Below are positions 24,079 to 33,476 of a stretch of DNA of 64,000 nucleotides, in pieces. The notes beneath the pieces are model-generated. The model ran no database searches and had not been told where the DNA came from. It saw nothing but the letters and a program-made list of their open reading frames with translations. Origin of the DNA: an uncultured delta proteobacterium. Its GTDB lineage: Bacteria > Myxococcota_A > Polyangia > Polyangiales > Polyangiaceae. The position numbers and the translations under genes are program-made. How positions within the stretch are numbered: position 1 is the stretch's first letter; every line of letters starts with the position of its first letter. The stretch covers positions 24,811-88,810 of the forward strand of contig CAIVJW010000216.1 of the NCBI GenBank assembly GCA_903906315.1, written 5' to 3'.

Positions 24079-25590
24079 CTAGGCCACGACGCGCAGCTCC
24101 ACGGGCTCGTCGTCGTCGAGGTCCACCTTCGGGGCGTCCGGGTCGGTGAACCCGACGCCGTGCCGCACGAAGTCTCGGCCGAGCTCACGGCCGCGCACGC
24201 TACGGATCTCGCGCACCGTCTCGCGGAACGAGATCTCCTCGATTTCCTCGCGGAAGAAGTACTTCATCGGCGAGCCCCCCATCACGCGCCGCGCGGCGTC
24301 GCCGGGCTGGAAGAGGTGGAACGAGACGTGCGGGTACATCGCCTTGAGCGTCGGCACGGCCTTGTCGAAGCGGCCGTTGATGAGCTGCTTGAGGCCCTGC
24401 ATCGCGGTGAAGATCGCGCCCCGCTCGGCGACGTGGCCGGGCTTCGGGCTGTGCACGGGCACGAGCGGATCGACGAGCAGCACGAGCGTCGCGCCCTCCT
24501 GCGCGGCGACGCGCATGTTGGTCGTGCGCGTGAAACCGCCGTCGATGTAGTAGCGGTCGCCGATCTTCTCGGGCGCGTAGAAGGGCGCGAGCGCGGTCGA
24601 AGCGCGGATCGCCTGGTGGATGGGGACCTTCGGAGCGCCGGGTGAGCCGAAGAGCACGTGCTCGCTCGTGTCCTGGTCGGTGGCGCCGATGAAGAGCTTG
24701 CGAGGCAAGTCCTCGAAGCGATTGGTCATGCCCGGCATCGTGAGCTGCTCCTCGAGCCAGCGGCCGAGGCGCGCGCCCGAGAACATGCCCGCCGGCGGCA
24801 GCCGGAAGAGCGCGGAGAGCGGAGAGCGGCGGCCGCGGGCCACGTCCCACGAGAGCGAGGCGGCGCGGCGCGCGAGCGCCCCGATCGCAGGGTCGAAGAG
24901 GTCCGACCTGCGGATCGGGTTGATGCGGTTGGTCTTGCCGCGGAGGCCCTGCTCGATGTCGACGGGGCCGAGGCCATTCGCGAGCAGGCCCGCGAGCACC
25001 GCGCCGGCGGAGATCCCGCAGATGATGTCGGCCTGGGCGAGGCTGTAGCCCGGCAAGAAGCGCTGGATCGCGCGGAGCGCACCGAGCTCGTAGAAGAGCC
25101 CCTCGATCCCGCCGCCGGCGAGGCAGATGGCGATCTTGCCGCCGCGCTTGCGCGAAACGGTGGACACGATGCGCTCCCAGATGCCGTCCCAGAGCTCGGG
25201 CTCGCGCTCGGCCGACACGACGCCCGCGAGGCGCGCCCGCCCGGCCTCGAACGAGAGCGCCATGCCGCGCTCGTCGGCGTCGACGACGAGCCAGGTTCGG
25301 TCGCGCGCGATGACGCCGGCGACCTCGTGGTCGTCGAAGAGCGCGCGGAGGAGGCCGACGACGCTGCTCTCGTCGACGCTCCCGAGCTCGCCGCGCGCGT
25401 CGATGACGAGCGCGTCGGTGCCGCCGCTGCGGAGCTTCGCGAGGGTGCGGACGACGCTGGTCTCGTAGCCCACGCGCACCTGGCGCGCGCGGATCGGAGA
25501 AAGGCGGCGCGCGGCGGCGTCGAGGGACTCCTCGCTCTTGCGGAGGGCGGCGCGCGCGGGGTTCGCGACGTAGTAAAGGACCTGGTCCAT
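24079..25590 (-). CDS. Patatin-like phospholipase
   Basis: The protein has 503 residues. The patatin core begins near residue 165 with AGGGIEGLFYELG (oxyanion loop), then ICGISAGAV with the nucleophile Ser near 195, and YIDGGF holding the catalytic Asp near 350. The N-terminal 150 residues form a separate alpha/beta region containing 'ALVIDARGELGSVDESSVVGLLRALFDDHEVAGVIARD', which looks like a receiver or von Willebrand-type fold but is not identified. The enzyme should hydrolyse acyl esters of membrane lipids. It has no signal peptide. It is transcribed alone, divergent from the FHA operon. Confidence 0.85.
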   Translation of the reverse strand: MDQVLYYVANPARAALRKSEESLDAAARRLSPIRARQVRVGYETSVVRTLAKLRSGGTDALVIDARGELGSVDESSVVGLLRALFDDHEVAGVIARDRTWLVVDADERGMALSFEAGRARLAGVVSAEREPELWDGIWERIVSTVSRKRGGKIAICLAGGGIEGLFYELGALRAIQRFLPGYSLAQADIICGISAGAVLAGLLANGLGPVDIEQGLRGKTNRINPIRRSDLFDPAIGALARRAASLSWDVARGRRSPLSALFRLPPAGMFSGARLGRWLEEQLTMPGMTNRFEDLPRKLFIGATDQDTSEHVLFGSPGAPKVPIHQAIRASTALAPFYAPEKIGDRYYIDGGFTRTTNMRVAAQEGATLVLLVDPLVPVHSPKPGHVAERGAIFTAMQGLKQLINGRFDKAVPTLKAMYPHVSFHLFQPGDAARRVMGGSPMKYFFREEIEEISFRETVREIRSVRGRELGRDFVRHGVGFTDPDAPKVDLDDDEPVELRVVA

Positions 25591-25757
25591 CGTGTCCTCG
25601 GCCCCCCGGCTCTGCCACCCGAGCGCCCGCCCCGAGGGTGCCCGGGGCCGTGCGTGACGGCAGCCGCGGATCTTGCCCCATTTCTCGACGCCGGGCTGCC
25701 CGGAAACGAGCCCGAGGCGATTCGGAGGCCGTCGACACGTCTCCGTGCGACCCGACG

Positions 25758-25787
25758 TTGCGTTCCCCGGAGGGGAATCGGTAGAGT
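25758..25787 (+). promoter_or_regulatory. Promoter of the FHA-SGNH operon with an internal palindrome
   Basis: TTGCGT (25,758-25,763) and TAGAGT (25,782-25,787) are separated by 18 bases. The spacer region contains TTCCCC-GGA-GGGGAA (25,763-25,777), a perfect inverted repeat placed where a repressor would block RNA polymerase. No regulator gene is adjacent. Confidence 0.5.
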
Positions 25788-25797
25788 AGGCGGGCCC

Positions 25798-27339
25798 ATG
25801 GCGTCGGGGCTGGCTCCTTCGAGCCGGGCCCCGCGCACTTCGGCCCCCCCGCGTATGTGGAAGCTATCGATCGAGGACGACGAGGGGAATGTCACCTCGC
25901 TGCCTCTTCACCACGACGAGTACGGGCTCGGGCGCGCGGAAGCCAACTCGATCCGCCTGACCGACCGCAACATCTCGCGCAAGCACGCGAAGCTGCGGCG
26001 TGGCCCGGAGGGGTGGCTGATCGCGGACCTCACGAGCTACAACGGCACGTACGTCAACGGCGTACGGGTCGCGTCCGAGCAGCTGCTGCAGCCGACGGAC
26101 ATCATCCAGCTCGGCGACTACCGCATCGAGCTGCTCGATGAGGTCGCGGCTCAACCGGCGGCGCCGGGGGCTGCGGCCTCGGCGAGCGCGGCCGCGCCGG
26201 TCCCCGGCCACCACCGCCCCGACCGGCTCGTCGTGGTCGTGGGCCCGACGCCGGGCGCCGAGTTCCCCCTCGATCGCGAGCTCCTGCTCATCGGCCGCGC
26301 CGAGGACGCGAACGTCTCGATCAACCACAGCTCCGTCAGCCGGCTCCACGCCGAGCTCGTCGCGCTCGGCAACGGGCGCTACGAGGTCGTCGACAAGGCC
26401 AGCGCCAACGGGATCCGCATCAACGGCGTCGAGCTGAAGCGCGGCATCCTCGAGGCCGGCGACGCGCTCGAGCTCGGCGACGTGCGCCTGCGCTTCGTCG
26501 GCGCGGGCAAGACCTTCCGCAGCGTGGTCGATCCGAGCCACGTCCTCGCGGGCGGCTTCGACGGCAGCGCGGCGTCGGTTCGTCCCGGGACGAAGCCGGC
26601 GGGCGCCAACGCGACGCGCCTCATCGCGGTGTGCGTCGGCATCGTCGTGGTCGCCGCGATCCTCGGCGTGGTGGCGCTGCGAGGGTCGAGCGCGACGCCG
26701 CAGGGCGACCCGGGCGGCCCGACCAAGGTCGTCGTCCCCGCCGACGAGGCGAGCGCGAAGCTGCTCAAGGAAGCCAGCGACCTCACGGACAAGCAGGACT
26801 TCGAGGGCGCGCACGCGAAGGTGCTTCGGATCGCCGAGAACTCCGCCGCGCGCGAGGACGACGTCTTCAAGAAGGTCGAGGGTGCGTGGGCGGATTCGCT
26901 CTTCGCCAGGGCCGAGAAGGGGACGGATCCCGAGGAGAAGCGCAGGGTGCTCACGCAGATCACGTCGACGGGCACGGTCGACGGACAGCGGCGCGCGAAG
27001 GCGCTCGAGCTCATCAACCAGCTCGACGCGGTGAGCCCGCCGCCGACCGCGAGGCCGGTCTTCGCGGGCGGTCCGGCGCCCGCCGGCACGGGAGCGGTCG
27101 CCGCCGCTCCGACCGTCGCGAAGACCGCGGATCCGGCGCCGGGCCCGATCACGCCGCCGAGCGCGCCCGGCGCGCCGGACGAGGCTGCGATCCGCAGGTC
27201 GCTCGAGCCGAAGGTCTGGGCGGGCAAGGGCAGCGTCGGGGACATCAAGATGCTGAAGGCCATCTGCTCTCACATGGGTGACCGCGCGTGCCGCGAGCGC
27301 GCGAACGCCATGCTGAAAGCGAAGATGGAGAACCCTTGA
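25798..27339 (+). CDS. Tandem FHA-domain membrane protein
   Basis: The protein has 513 residues. Two forkhead-associated domains occupy about 22-105 (GLGRAEANSIRLTDRNISRKHAKL, then SYNGTYVNG) and 145-225 (IGRAEDANVSINHSSVSRLHAEL, then ASANGIRINGV); both keep the GR, SxxH and NG residues that bind phosphothreonine. A membrane helix lies near 280-297 (LIAVCVGIVVVAAILGVVAL). The C-terminal part is helical with Pro/Ala linkers and probably periplasmic. Such proteins read Ser/Thr kinase signals, which are abundant in myxobacteria. The stop codon overlaps the TTG start of the SGNH gene. Confidence 0.85.
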   Translation: MASGLAPSSRAPRTSAPPRMWKLSIEDDEGNVTSLPLHHDEYGLGRAEANSIRLTDRNISRKHAKLRRGPEGWLIADLTSYNGTYVNGVRVASEQLLQPTDIIQLGDYRIELLDEVAAQPAAPGAAASASAAAPVPGHHRPDRLVVVVGPTPGAEFPLDRELLLIGRAEDANVSINHSSVSRLHAELVALGNGRYEVVDKASANGIRINGVELKRGILEAGDALELGDVRLRFVGAGKTFRSVVDPSHVLAGGFDGSAASVRPGTKPAGANATRLIAVCVGIVVVAAILGVVALRGSSATPQGDPGGPTKVVVPADEASAKLLKEASDLTDKQDFEGAHAKVLRIAENSAAREDDVFKKVEGAWADSLFARAEKGTDPEEKRRVLTQITSTGTVDGQRRAKALELINQLDAVSPPPTARPVFAGGPAPAGTGAVAAAPTVAKTADPAPGPITPPSAPGAPDEAAIRRSLEPKVWAGKGSVGDIKMLKAICSHMGDRACRERANAMLKAKMENP

Positions 27340-28832
27340 CCGAGGCGGCGGGCGCGGGCCGCGACGGCGTCGCGACCCGCAGCCCGCGCGCGGAGTCGGC
27401 GGCGGGGCTCCGGCACGCGGCCGTCACGGTGGCGACGCTCGGCGCCCTGCTGGCGCTGCCGTACGCGACGCCCTCGCTCGCGCGCTTGCGCTTGTTTCAG
27501 CCGCTGCCGGAGGGCGTCGGGATCGCAGCCGCAGCGAGGCCGGCCGCAGCGGCCGCGCCGGCGGCGACCGTGGGCGAGGCGACTCTCGTCCTCGAGACCC
27601 ACGAGCAGGCCGACCTGCGGCAGCCCGAGGAGGTCGTGCTCCCGGCGGCCGCGGCCTCGGCGGCGAGCCGCGAACGGGCACCGCGGTCGATCGAGGACGC
27701 CTCGGGGCGCGCGCTCGATGCGTTCTACGCGCGGCTCGCGGCGGTCGATCGCAAGGAGGCCGCGAGCGTCGCGCGCATCTCGTACTGGGGCGACTCGATC
27801 GTGGCGAGCGACTACGTGACGGCGACGCTCCGGCGCAAGCTGCAGAAGCGCTTCGGCGACGCCGGCCACGGCTTCATGCTGCTCGCGAACGCCTGGCCCG
27901 GGTACTTCCACAACGACGTGACGCGCTTCGCGGTGCCCGGATGGCAGGTGAGCCGCGTCGTCGGCCCGTTCGCGAAGGACGGCCTCTACGGCCTCGGCGG
28001 CGTGTCGTTCCGCGCCGAGGGGCCGGGGCTCTTCTCGCGCTTCGGCACGGCGAAGACCGGGTCGTTCGGCCGCGCGGTGTCGCGCTTCGTGCTCGACTAC
28101 CTCGCGCACCCCGGGGGCGGAAAGTTCGAGATCTCGGTCGACGGCGAGCGTCGGGACACGATCGACACGAAGGCCGACCAGGCCCGGTCCGCGACCAAGA
28201 CGTACGAGGTCCCCGACGGCCCGCACGAGCTCGAGGTGCGCGCCCTGACGGCCGGCGCGCGCGCGTTCGGCGTGTGGATGGAGCGCGACACGCCGGGCGT
28301 CGTGCTGGACGCGCTCGGCATCCAGGGCTGCCGCATCCGGTTCCTCGATCAGACCGACGACGCCCACTTCGCCGAGCAGCTCCGGCTGCGCGATCCGTCG
28401 CTCGCCGTCTTCGAGTACGGCATGAACGAGAGCGAGGACGGCGAGCTCTACCCCCTCGACCAGTACGAGGCGACGATGAAGGCCGTGCTCGCGCAGGTCC
28501 GCGCGGCGTTGCCGAGCGGGTCCTGTCTGCTCGTCGGGCCGATGGATCGCGCCGACAAGAAGGGCAATGTCTACACGAGCCGCCCCGTGATCCCGAAGCT
28601 CGCGGCCATCCAGCGCCGCGTCGCGGGGGAGGTCGGCTGCGGCTACTTCGACACGTTCGGCGCGATGGGCGGCACGGGATCGATGGGCGTGTGGGCGCAG
28701 CGCGGGCTCGGAGGCGCCGATCTCGCGCACCCGTCCGGGGTGGGCGCCGACGTGATCGGCACGTGGGTGTACCTCGCGCTGATGGAGGGCTACGACGCCT
28801 ACGTAGCCCGCGCGGCCGCGCGTCGACCCTGA
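27336..28832 (+). CDS. SGNH/GDSL-type hydrolase, envelope-associated
   Basis: The protein has 498 residues from a TTG that overlaps the preceding stop (TTGA). A membrane anchor lies near residues 28-45. The SGNH blocks are visible: YWGDSIVASD (Ser about 152), a Gly in the following region, FEYGMNESE (Asn about 363) and DLAHPSG (Asp/His about 462-464). An inserted beta domain lies between blocks I and III. Related proteins act on acetyl groups of cell-wall or exopolysaccharide polymers. It is the second gene of the FHA-led operon, so its activity may be coordinated with phosphothreonine signalling; that is inference. Confidence 0.75.
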   Translation: MTEAAGAGRDGVATRSPRAESAAGLRHAAVTVATLGALLALPYATPSLARLRLFQPLPEGVGIAAAARPAAAAAPAATVGEATLVLETHEQADLRQPEEVVLPAAAASAASRERAPRSIEDASGRALDAFYARLAAVDRKEAASVARISYWGDSIVASDYVTATLRRKLQKRFGDAGHGFMLLANAWPGYFHNDVTRFAVPGWQVSRVVGPFAKDGLYGLGGVSFRAEGPGLFSRFGTAKTGSFGRAVSRFVLDYLAHPGGGKFEISVDGERRDTIDTKADQARSATKTYEVPDGPHELEVRALTAGARAFGVWMERDTPGVVLDALGIQGCRIRFLDQTDDAHFAEQLRLRDPSLAVFEYGMNESEDGELYPLDQYEATMKAVLAQVRAALPSGSCLLVGPMDRADKKGNVYTSRPVIPKLAAIQRRVAGEVGCGYFDTFGAMGGTGSMGVWAQRGLGGADLAHPSGVGADVIGTWVYLALMEGYDAYVARAAARRP

Positions 28833-28911
28833 CGCCTCGGCGCGAGAAAGCCTCCCGCTCGGCGGCGGCGCGCGCGATACTGAAAGCGCGCTCCCCGCGT
28901 GCGGAGGTGCC

Positions 28912-29988
28912 GTGTCGTCGCTCCCCGGCAAGAAACCGCTCGTGATCGCGGCCCTCGCGGCCGCGCTCGCAGCCTACGCGCTCGGCCGCGCGGAGCCTGT
29001 CGACGCACACCGCGCCGGACGCCCCGCCGGGCACCGCGTTCGCTCGCAAGGCAAGCCCGCGCGAACCGCGCCTGCACCTCGCGCTGCGGGCGATCGGCGC
29101 GCCGCAGCGCCGCGGCCGCGTGGCGAGGTCGTCGCGCGCGCGCCGTGGGGCAGCGGGCCCGGGGCCGTCGGGCGCGTCGTGCCCACCTCGGGCGCGCCCG
29201 AGGGCCCCGCGTCGTTCGACGTCGACGCGCAGGGCCGCGTGCACGTCCTCGACCCGGTCAACGGCCGCCTCACGATCTTCGAGAAAGGCGCGGCGCCGAG
29301 GGCGATCGCGCTGCCTGGGGAGACCTACCGAGATTTCGCGCTCGACGGACACGGTGGCGCCGTGGCGATGGACTCGCTCGCCACGGGGACGCTGACCTTC
29401 GTCGACGCGACGGGCCGCGTGACCCACACGATCGGCCTCGCAGGCGCGGGCATCCCCGAGACCGGCGCGGCGACGGCGCTATTCGCGCGCGACGACGGGG
29501 TCTGGGTCGAGGTCGAGCACGGCGCGCTCGTGCGCGTGTCCGACGCGAGCGGGGCCCCCGATCCGGCGCGGACGGCGGTCGCGGGGCGCTTTTCGCGCGA
29601 CGGCAAGCGGCTGCTCCGCGCCGCGCTCGCGGGACCGGCCGCCGCGAGGGTCAGCGCGACGGCGCTCGCGGGTGGGCGCGGCTTCGAGACCCGGGTGGAT
29701 TTCCCGCTCCCGCTGCTCGCCCTGCACGAGGTCGCGTCGGACGACGCCGGCCGCACCTACCTCGCCGCAGCGACGGTCCGCGAAGATCCGGCGACGTTCG
29801 AGGTCGTCGAGGAGCACGAGACGGTCGTGGTGCTGGGCGAAGGCGGGGCCGAGCTCGGCCGCGTCGAGATCGCGGCGCACGACGGGCCCGAGGATCCGGC
29901 GCACCTCGTCCGCGTCGGCGCGGACGGGGCGATCTACGAGCTCGTCCTGGGGGACGACGGACTCACGATCGAGAGGTTCTCGCGATGA
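28912..29988 (+). CDS. Exported beta-propeller-like protein
   Basis: The protein has 358 residues. An N-terminal hydrophobic segment (LVIAALAAALAAYALG) acts as a signal or anchor, followed by a basic Pro/Ala/Arg-rich linker. From about residue 85 repeated strand units of the NHL/propeller kind appear, such as 'ASFDVDAQGRVHVLDPVNGRLTIFEKGA' and 'VRVGADGAIYELVLGDDGLTIERF'. No enzyme motif is seen. GGAGG lies six bases before the GTG start. The stop codon overlaps the ATG of the NlpC/TSP3 gene, so both are made from one message. Confidence 0.65.
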   Translation: MSSLPGKKPLVIAALAAALAAYALGRAEPVDAHRAGRPAGHRVRSQGKPARTAPAPRAAGDRRAAAPRPRGEVVARAPWGSGPGAVGRVVPTSGAPEGPASFDVDAQGRVHVLDPVNGRLTIFEKGAAPRAIALPGETYRDFALDGHGGAVAMDSLATGTLTFVDATGRVTHTIGLAGAGIPETGAATALFARDDGVWVEVEHGALVRVSDASGAPDPARTAVAGRFSRDGKRLLRAALAGPAAARVSATALAGGRGFETRVDFPLPLLALHEVASDDAGRTYLAAATVREDPATFEVVEEHETVVVLGEGGAELGRVEIAAHDGPEDPAHLVRVGADGAIYELVLGDDGLTIERFSR

Positions 29989-31613
29989 TGACACTCCGAC
30001 TCCGCTCCTTGCGGCTCACCGCCACCGCAGCCGTGATGGGGACGCTGGTCGCCCCGGTCGCGCACGCGAGCCCACAGCCCATGACCCGCGACGCCGTCAT
30101 CGCGCGCGCGGCGGACGCGGTGGGCTACTCGTACTGGTGGGGGCACGGCCGCTGGCGAACCGATGGGAAGAGCCACGGATCGTGCTCCGGATCGTGCCCC
30201 GGGTGCTCGCACGGCGGGTCGTATGGCGCCGACTGCTCGGGCCTCGTCGGCAAGGCCTGGGCCGTCCCCTCCCCCATCGCGATCACGACCGACGCGCACC
30301 CCTACTCCACGGTCGACTTCAAGAACGGATCGCAGCACTGGAGCTCCATCAGCAAGAGCTCGGTCAAGAAGGCCGACGCGCTCGTTTACAACTCCAATGG
30401 TCACGGGCACACGTTCCTCTTCGAGAAGGGGGATCCGTGGGGCAGCGCCTGGGTCTACGAGTGCTCGGGGTGTGCGATCGGCTGCATTCACCACGTCCGC
30501 GGGATCTCGTCGGTCTACGTCGCTCGACGGCGCGACCTCATCCAGGACCAAGCGGACAAGGACGGCGACGGCGTCCCCGACGCGAAGGACAACTGCCCGG
30601 CGAACAAGAACGCGAAGCAAGAGGACGCCGACAAGGACGGCAAGGGCGACGCTTGCGACCCGGACGACGACGACGACGGCGTCCCCGACGAAAAGGACGA
30701 CTGCCCGACGAAGGCCGACAAGGACCAGGTCGACAGCGACGAGGACGGCAAGGGCGACGTCTGCGACCCCGACGACGACAACGACGGGGTCGAGGACGGC
30801 AAGGACAACTGCCCTCGTGCAGCCAACAAGGGCCAGGCGGACACCGACGGGGACGGCCAGGGCGACGCCTGCGACGCGGACGACGACGACGACGGCAAGG
30901 CCGACGCCGAGGACAACTGTCGCACGGTGAAGAACCCGGACCAGGCGGACACGAACGGCGACGGCAAGGGCGACGCATGCCAGGACGACGATGACGACGA
31001 CGGCGTGGTCGACGACAAGGATATCTGTCCGAAGGTCGCCGACCCCGATCAGGCGGACACCGACCATGACGGGATCGGGGACGCCTGCGATCCGGACCTC
31101 GACGGCGACGGCGCGCCGAACGAGAAGGACAATTGCCCGGAGCAGGCCAATCCGACCCAGCAGGACTCCGACGGGGACGGGATCGGCGACGCCTGCGACG
31201 AGGACCCGGACGGCGACGGGGTGCCGACCGTGGGGGAAGACGGCGAGTCGGACCTGTGCCCGATCGTGAGCGATCCGGAGCAGGACGATGCGGACGGCGA
31301 CGGGATCGGCGACGCCTGCGACGACGACCTGGACGGCGACGGGGTCCCGAACGCGGCGGACGATTGCCCGACGATCGCCGACGCCGACCAGGCGGACCAG
31401 GACGGCGACGGGGTGGGCGATGCGTGCGACTCCGGCGACTCCGGGGATCAAGGCTTGCCCGACAATCCGGAGGCCGCGCAGGAGGAGCACGCGATGACGG
31501 GATCGGCGTGCGGGCACCGACCGCCGGTCGAGGGCGAAGGCACCGGCGGCGCGGCGATCGTCCTCGCTGCTGCGGCGATCGGGCTGTCACGTCGGCGCCG
31601 CGCTGGCCGCTGA
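29985..31613 (+). CDS. NlpC/P60-like surface protein with thrombospondin-3 repeats and MYXO-CTERM-like tail
   Basis: The protein has 542 residues. A signal peptide ends near AHA. The N-terminal domain contains GADCSGLVGKAW (Cys about 83), the nucleophile motif of NlpC/P60 peptidases, and later NGHGHTFLF with a candidate His. From about 185 to 490 come about eight thrombospondin type-3 repeats, each with D-rich calcium loops and one Cys pair (DxDxDGxGDxC). The tail has a lone Cys (SACGH), a hydrophobic helix and RRRR, resembling MYXO-CTERM surface sorting. It probably cleaves or binds peptidoglycan at the cell surface. Eight further cysteines near 65-85 and 165-170 are unusual. Confidence 0.82.
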   Translation: MMTLRLRSLRLTATAAVMGTLVAPVAHASPQPMTRDAVIARAADAVGYSYWWGHGRWRTDGKSHGSCSGSCPGCSHGGSYGADCSGLVGKAWAVPSPIAITTDAHPYSTVDFKNGSQHWSSISKSSVKKADALVYNSNGHGHTFLFEKGDPWGSAWVYECSGCAIGCIHHVRGISSVYVARRRDLIQDQADKDGDGVPDAKDNCPANKNAKQEDADKDGKGDACDPDDDDDGVPDEKDDCPTKADKDQVDSDEDGKGDVCDPDDDNDGVEDGKDNCPRAANKGQADTDGDGQGDACDADDDDDGKADAEDNCRTVKNPDQADTNGDGKGDACQDDDDDDGVVDDKDICPKVADPDQADTDHDGIGDACDPDLDGDGAPNEKDNCPEQANPTQQDSDGDGIGDACDEDPDGDGVPTVGEDGESDLCPIVSDPEQDDADGDGIGDACDDDLDGDGVPNAADDCPTIADADQADQDGDGVGDACDSGDSGDQGLPDNPEAAQEEHAMTGSACGHRPPVEGEGTGGAAIVLAAAAIGLSRRRRAGR

Positions 31614-31707
31614 GGGGGCGGGGCAGGAGGCCGCAGAGGCGCACGGCCCCGTCGCCGACATGGGGACCGTCAGGGAGGCGCGACTGCGCGTCGCCTGGTC
31701 GCGTTCG

Positions 31708-32271
31708 TCATTCGACGAGGCCGACGACCCGCTGCTGGCGCGCGAGCTCGACGGCCTCCTTCAGGCGACCGAAGATCTCCCGGGAGGCGGGCAGCCCGCG
31801 GAGCACGAGCTCCGGATCGGTTACGTCCTTGGTGAAGACGTGAATGCGCGCCACGCCGAGCATCCTCTCGATGAGGGACTGGTGGAAATCGAGGTCTCGC
31901 ACCCGCCACAGCTGAAGCGTCTCGATGGTCTTCGAGAAGACGCCGACCTCGTAGTCGATCGTGCGGCTCGTGATGCGGTAGCGCGTGCTCATCCGCACGA
32001 GGTGCAGCCGCGCGAGCCAGGGAAGGCCGACCAGGAAGAGGCTCGTGACGACCGCGCCGACGTAGGCCCAGAACCAGGCCTTCCAGCTCGGCGTGCCCTC
32101 GAAGATCACCTCGGCCGGGTGGGCCATGGGCGGCGCGCCGGCCGCCCGCGCGATCTCGCCGCCTCCGCCGCCCGACGCGTGCGACTGCGATCCGTCGAGC
32201 ATGCTGCCGCAGAAGCGGCACTTCAGCGCGGCGTCCTGGATCTGCTCGGCGCAGAACGGGCAGGCCTTCAT
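31708..32271 (-). CDS. Zinc-ribbon plus PH-domain (bPH_2) membrane protein
   Basis: The protein has 187 residues. A zinc ribbon opens it (CPFCAEQ, then CRFCGS at about 4-21). After a Gly/Ser linker there is a hydrophobic segment (FWAYVGAVVTSLFLVGLPWL, about 70-90). A bacterial PH domain (YRITSRTIDYEVGVFSKTIETLQLWRVRDLDFHQSLIERMLGVARIHVFTKD) follows. Proteins with this architecture are inner-membrane proteins of unknown role. The gene lies 56 bases downstream of the lipase gene on the same strand, with no obvious terminator between. An upstream in-frame start is not available, so the ATG is fairly secure. Confidence 0.8.
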   Translation of the reverse strand: MKACPFCAEQIQDAALKCRFCGSMLDGSQSHASGGGGGEIARAAGAPPMAHPAEVIFEGTPSWKAWFWAYVGAVVTSLFLVGLPWLARLHLVRMSTRYRITSRTIDYEVGVFSKTIETLQLWRVRDLDFHQSLIERMLGVARIHVFTKDVTDPELVLRGLPASREIFGRLKEAVELARQQRVVGLVE

Positions 32272-32327
32272 GCGCGCGATGAGAGCCCATCGCGGGGCCC
32301 TCCGCAACGCCGTCGAGCGGAACGAGG

Positions 32328-33476
32328 CTAGAGGCCGCGCACGCGCAGGTACTTCACGAGCGACGAGTAGAACGGCTTGTGGCGCCAGTCGTTGCCGAAG
32401 CCCGGGTCCTGGCCGAGGATCTGGCCGATTTCGTCGAGGTGGTCGGCGGGGATGCAGCCCCAGAACTCGCCCCAGCGCGCGTCCTTCGCCCGCACGAGCC
32501 CGTCGTTCGGGTACTGCGTCAGGCCCCCCGCGAGGATGGGCTGCGCGATCGCGAAGAAGGGATTGAGCGGGTCGAGCGTGCCTCCGTACTTCGCCACGAA
32601 CTGCTGGGTGACGGTCGGCTTGCAATCGTCGCCGCCCTTCGACAGCTTGCTGCGACCGGCGATCGACGCGTAGAGCACGCCGGGCGCATCGGTGTACTTC
32701 TGGTTGAAGAGCGCGATCCCGGCGGTCGAGAACTGAGCGAGCGACTTCGTCACGCTGGTCGAGCTGCCGACCTGGTCCCAGATGGGCGCGCCGATGAGCT
32801 TCACGAGCTCGTCGATCACCCCCTGCGCATTGGGGTCGGAGACGACCTTGAGGACGACGTCGGAGACGGGTGAGCCGTGGTGCGGCGTGCCGACGGTCAC
32901 GACCGAGGCGACGAGATCGGGGCGCAGGTGGGCGACGACGCGCGCGTCGAGGCCACCTTGCGAGTGGCCGACGAGGTTGACCTTGGCGTGACCCGTCTCG
33001 GCGATCACCGAGAGGACGTGCTCGAGGAGCTGCTCGCCGCGCACGTCCGAGGAGTTGAAGGGATCGACCGTGGGCGTGAAGACGACCTCGCCCTCGGCCG
33101 CGAGGTGGTCCTTGAGCTCGAAGAAGTACGTCTCGAAGTCGAGGCCTGCGAACTGGTCGAACCCGAAGAAGCCGTGGGCGAAGACCACCGGATACGGCGG
33201 GCCGAGCGCGGGCTCGGCGCCCCCCGTACCGCCGGTGCCGCCTGCCCCGACTTCGGTGGTCGTCGTCGGGTGGTGGGTCGTCGTGTGCGTCGGGAGCGCG
33301 CCGCCTCCGCCATTGACCAGGCCGCCCGCGCCCTCGGTGCCTGCCGCGATCGCGCCCGTCTCGCCTGTCGATCCGCACGCCGCCGCGATCGCTACCGTCG
33401 CCGAGAGCAGGACCGCGAGCGGGAGCGCCGAGGCGCGTCCGGACCGCGCGTAGGACGAGGAGCGCGCTGGCTGCAT
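32328..33476 (-). CDS. Lipoprotein triacylglycerol lipase (alpha/beta hydrolase)
   Basis: The protein has 382 residues. The N-terminus is a lipoprotein signal ending in AAACGS, then a Gly/Thr/Ala-rich linker of about 60 residues. The hydrolase shows the oxyanion segment PVVFAHGFFGF, the nucleophile elbow VGHSQGG (Ser about 173), and candidate Asp and His in DGLV and IPADHLDE. This matches family I lipases of the Pseudomonas type, which hydrolyse long-chain triglycerides outside the cell. The start has TATCCT six bases upstream. No foldase gene (lif) is adjacent. Confidence 0.87.
   Translation of the reverse strand: MQPARSSSYARSGRASALPLAVLLSATVAIAAACGSTGETGAIAAGTEGAGGLVNGGGGALPTHTTTHHPTTTTEVGAGGTGGTGGAEPALGPPYPVVFAHGFFGFDQFAGLDFETYFFELKDHLAAEGEVVFTPTVDPFNSSDVRGEQLLEHVLSVIAETGHAKVNLVGHSQGGLDARVVAHLRPDLVASVVTVGTPHHGSPVSDVVLKVVSDPNAQGVIDELVKLIGAPIWDQVGSSTSVTKSLAQFSTAGIALFNQKYTDAPGVLYASIAGRSKLSKGGDDCKPTVTQQFVAKYGGTLDPLNPFFAIAQPILAGGLTQYPNDGLVRAKDARWGEFWGCIPADHLDEIGQILGQDPGFGNDWRHKPFYSSLVKYLRVRGL

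Noticed and set aside
30540..31440. Regular DNA repeats of about 100 bases, at first sight array-like
   Set aside because: They encode thrombospondin-3 repeats in one reading frame; there are no identical repeats with unique spacers, so this is not CRISPR.
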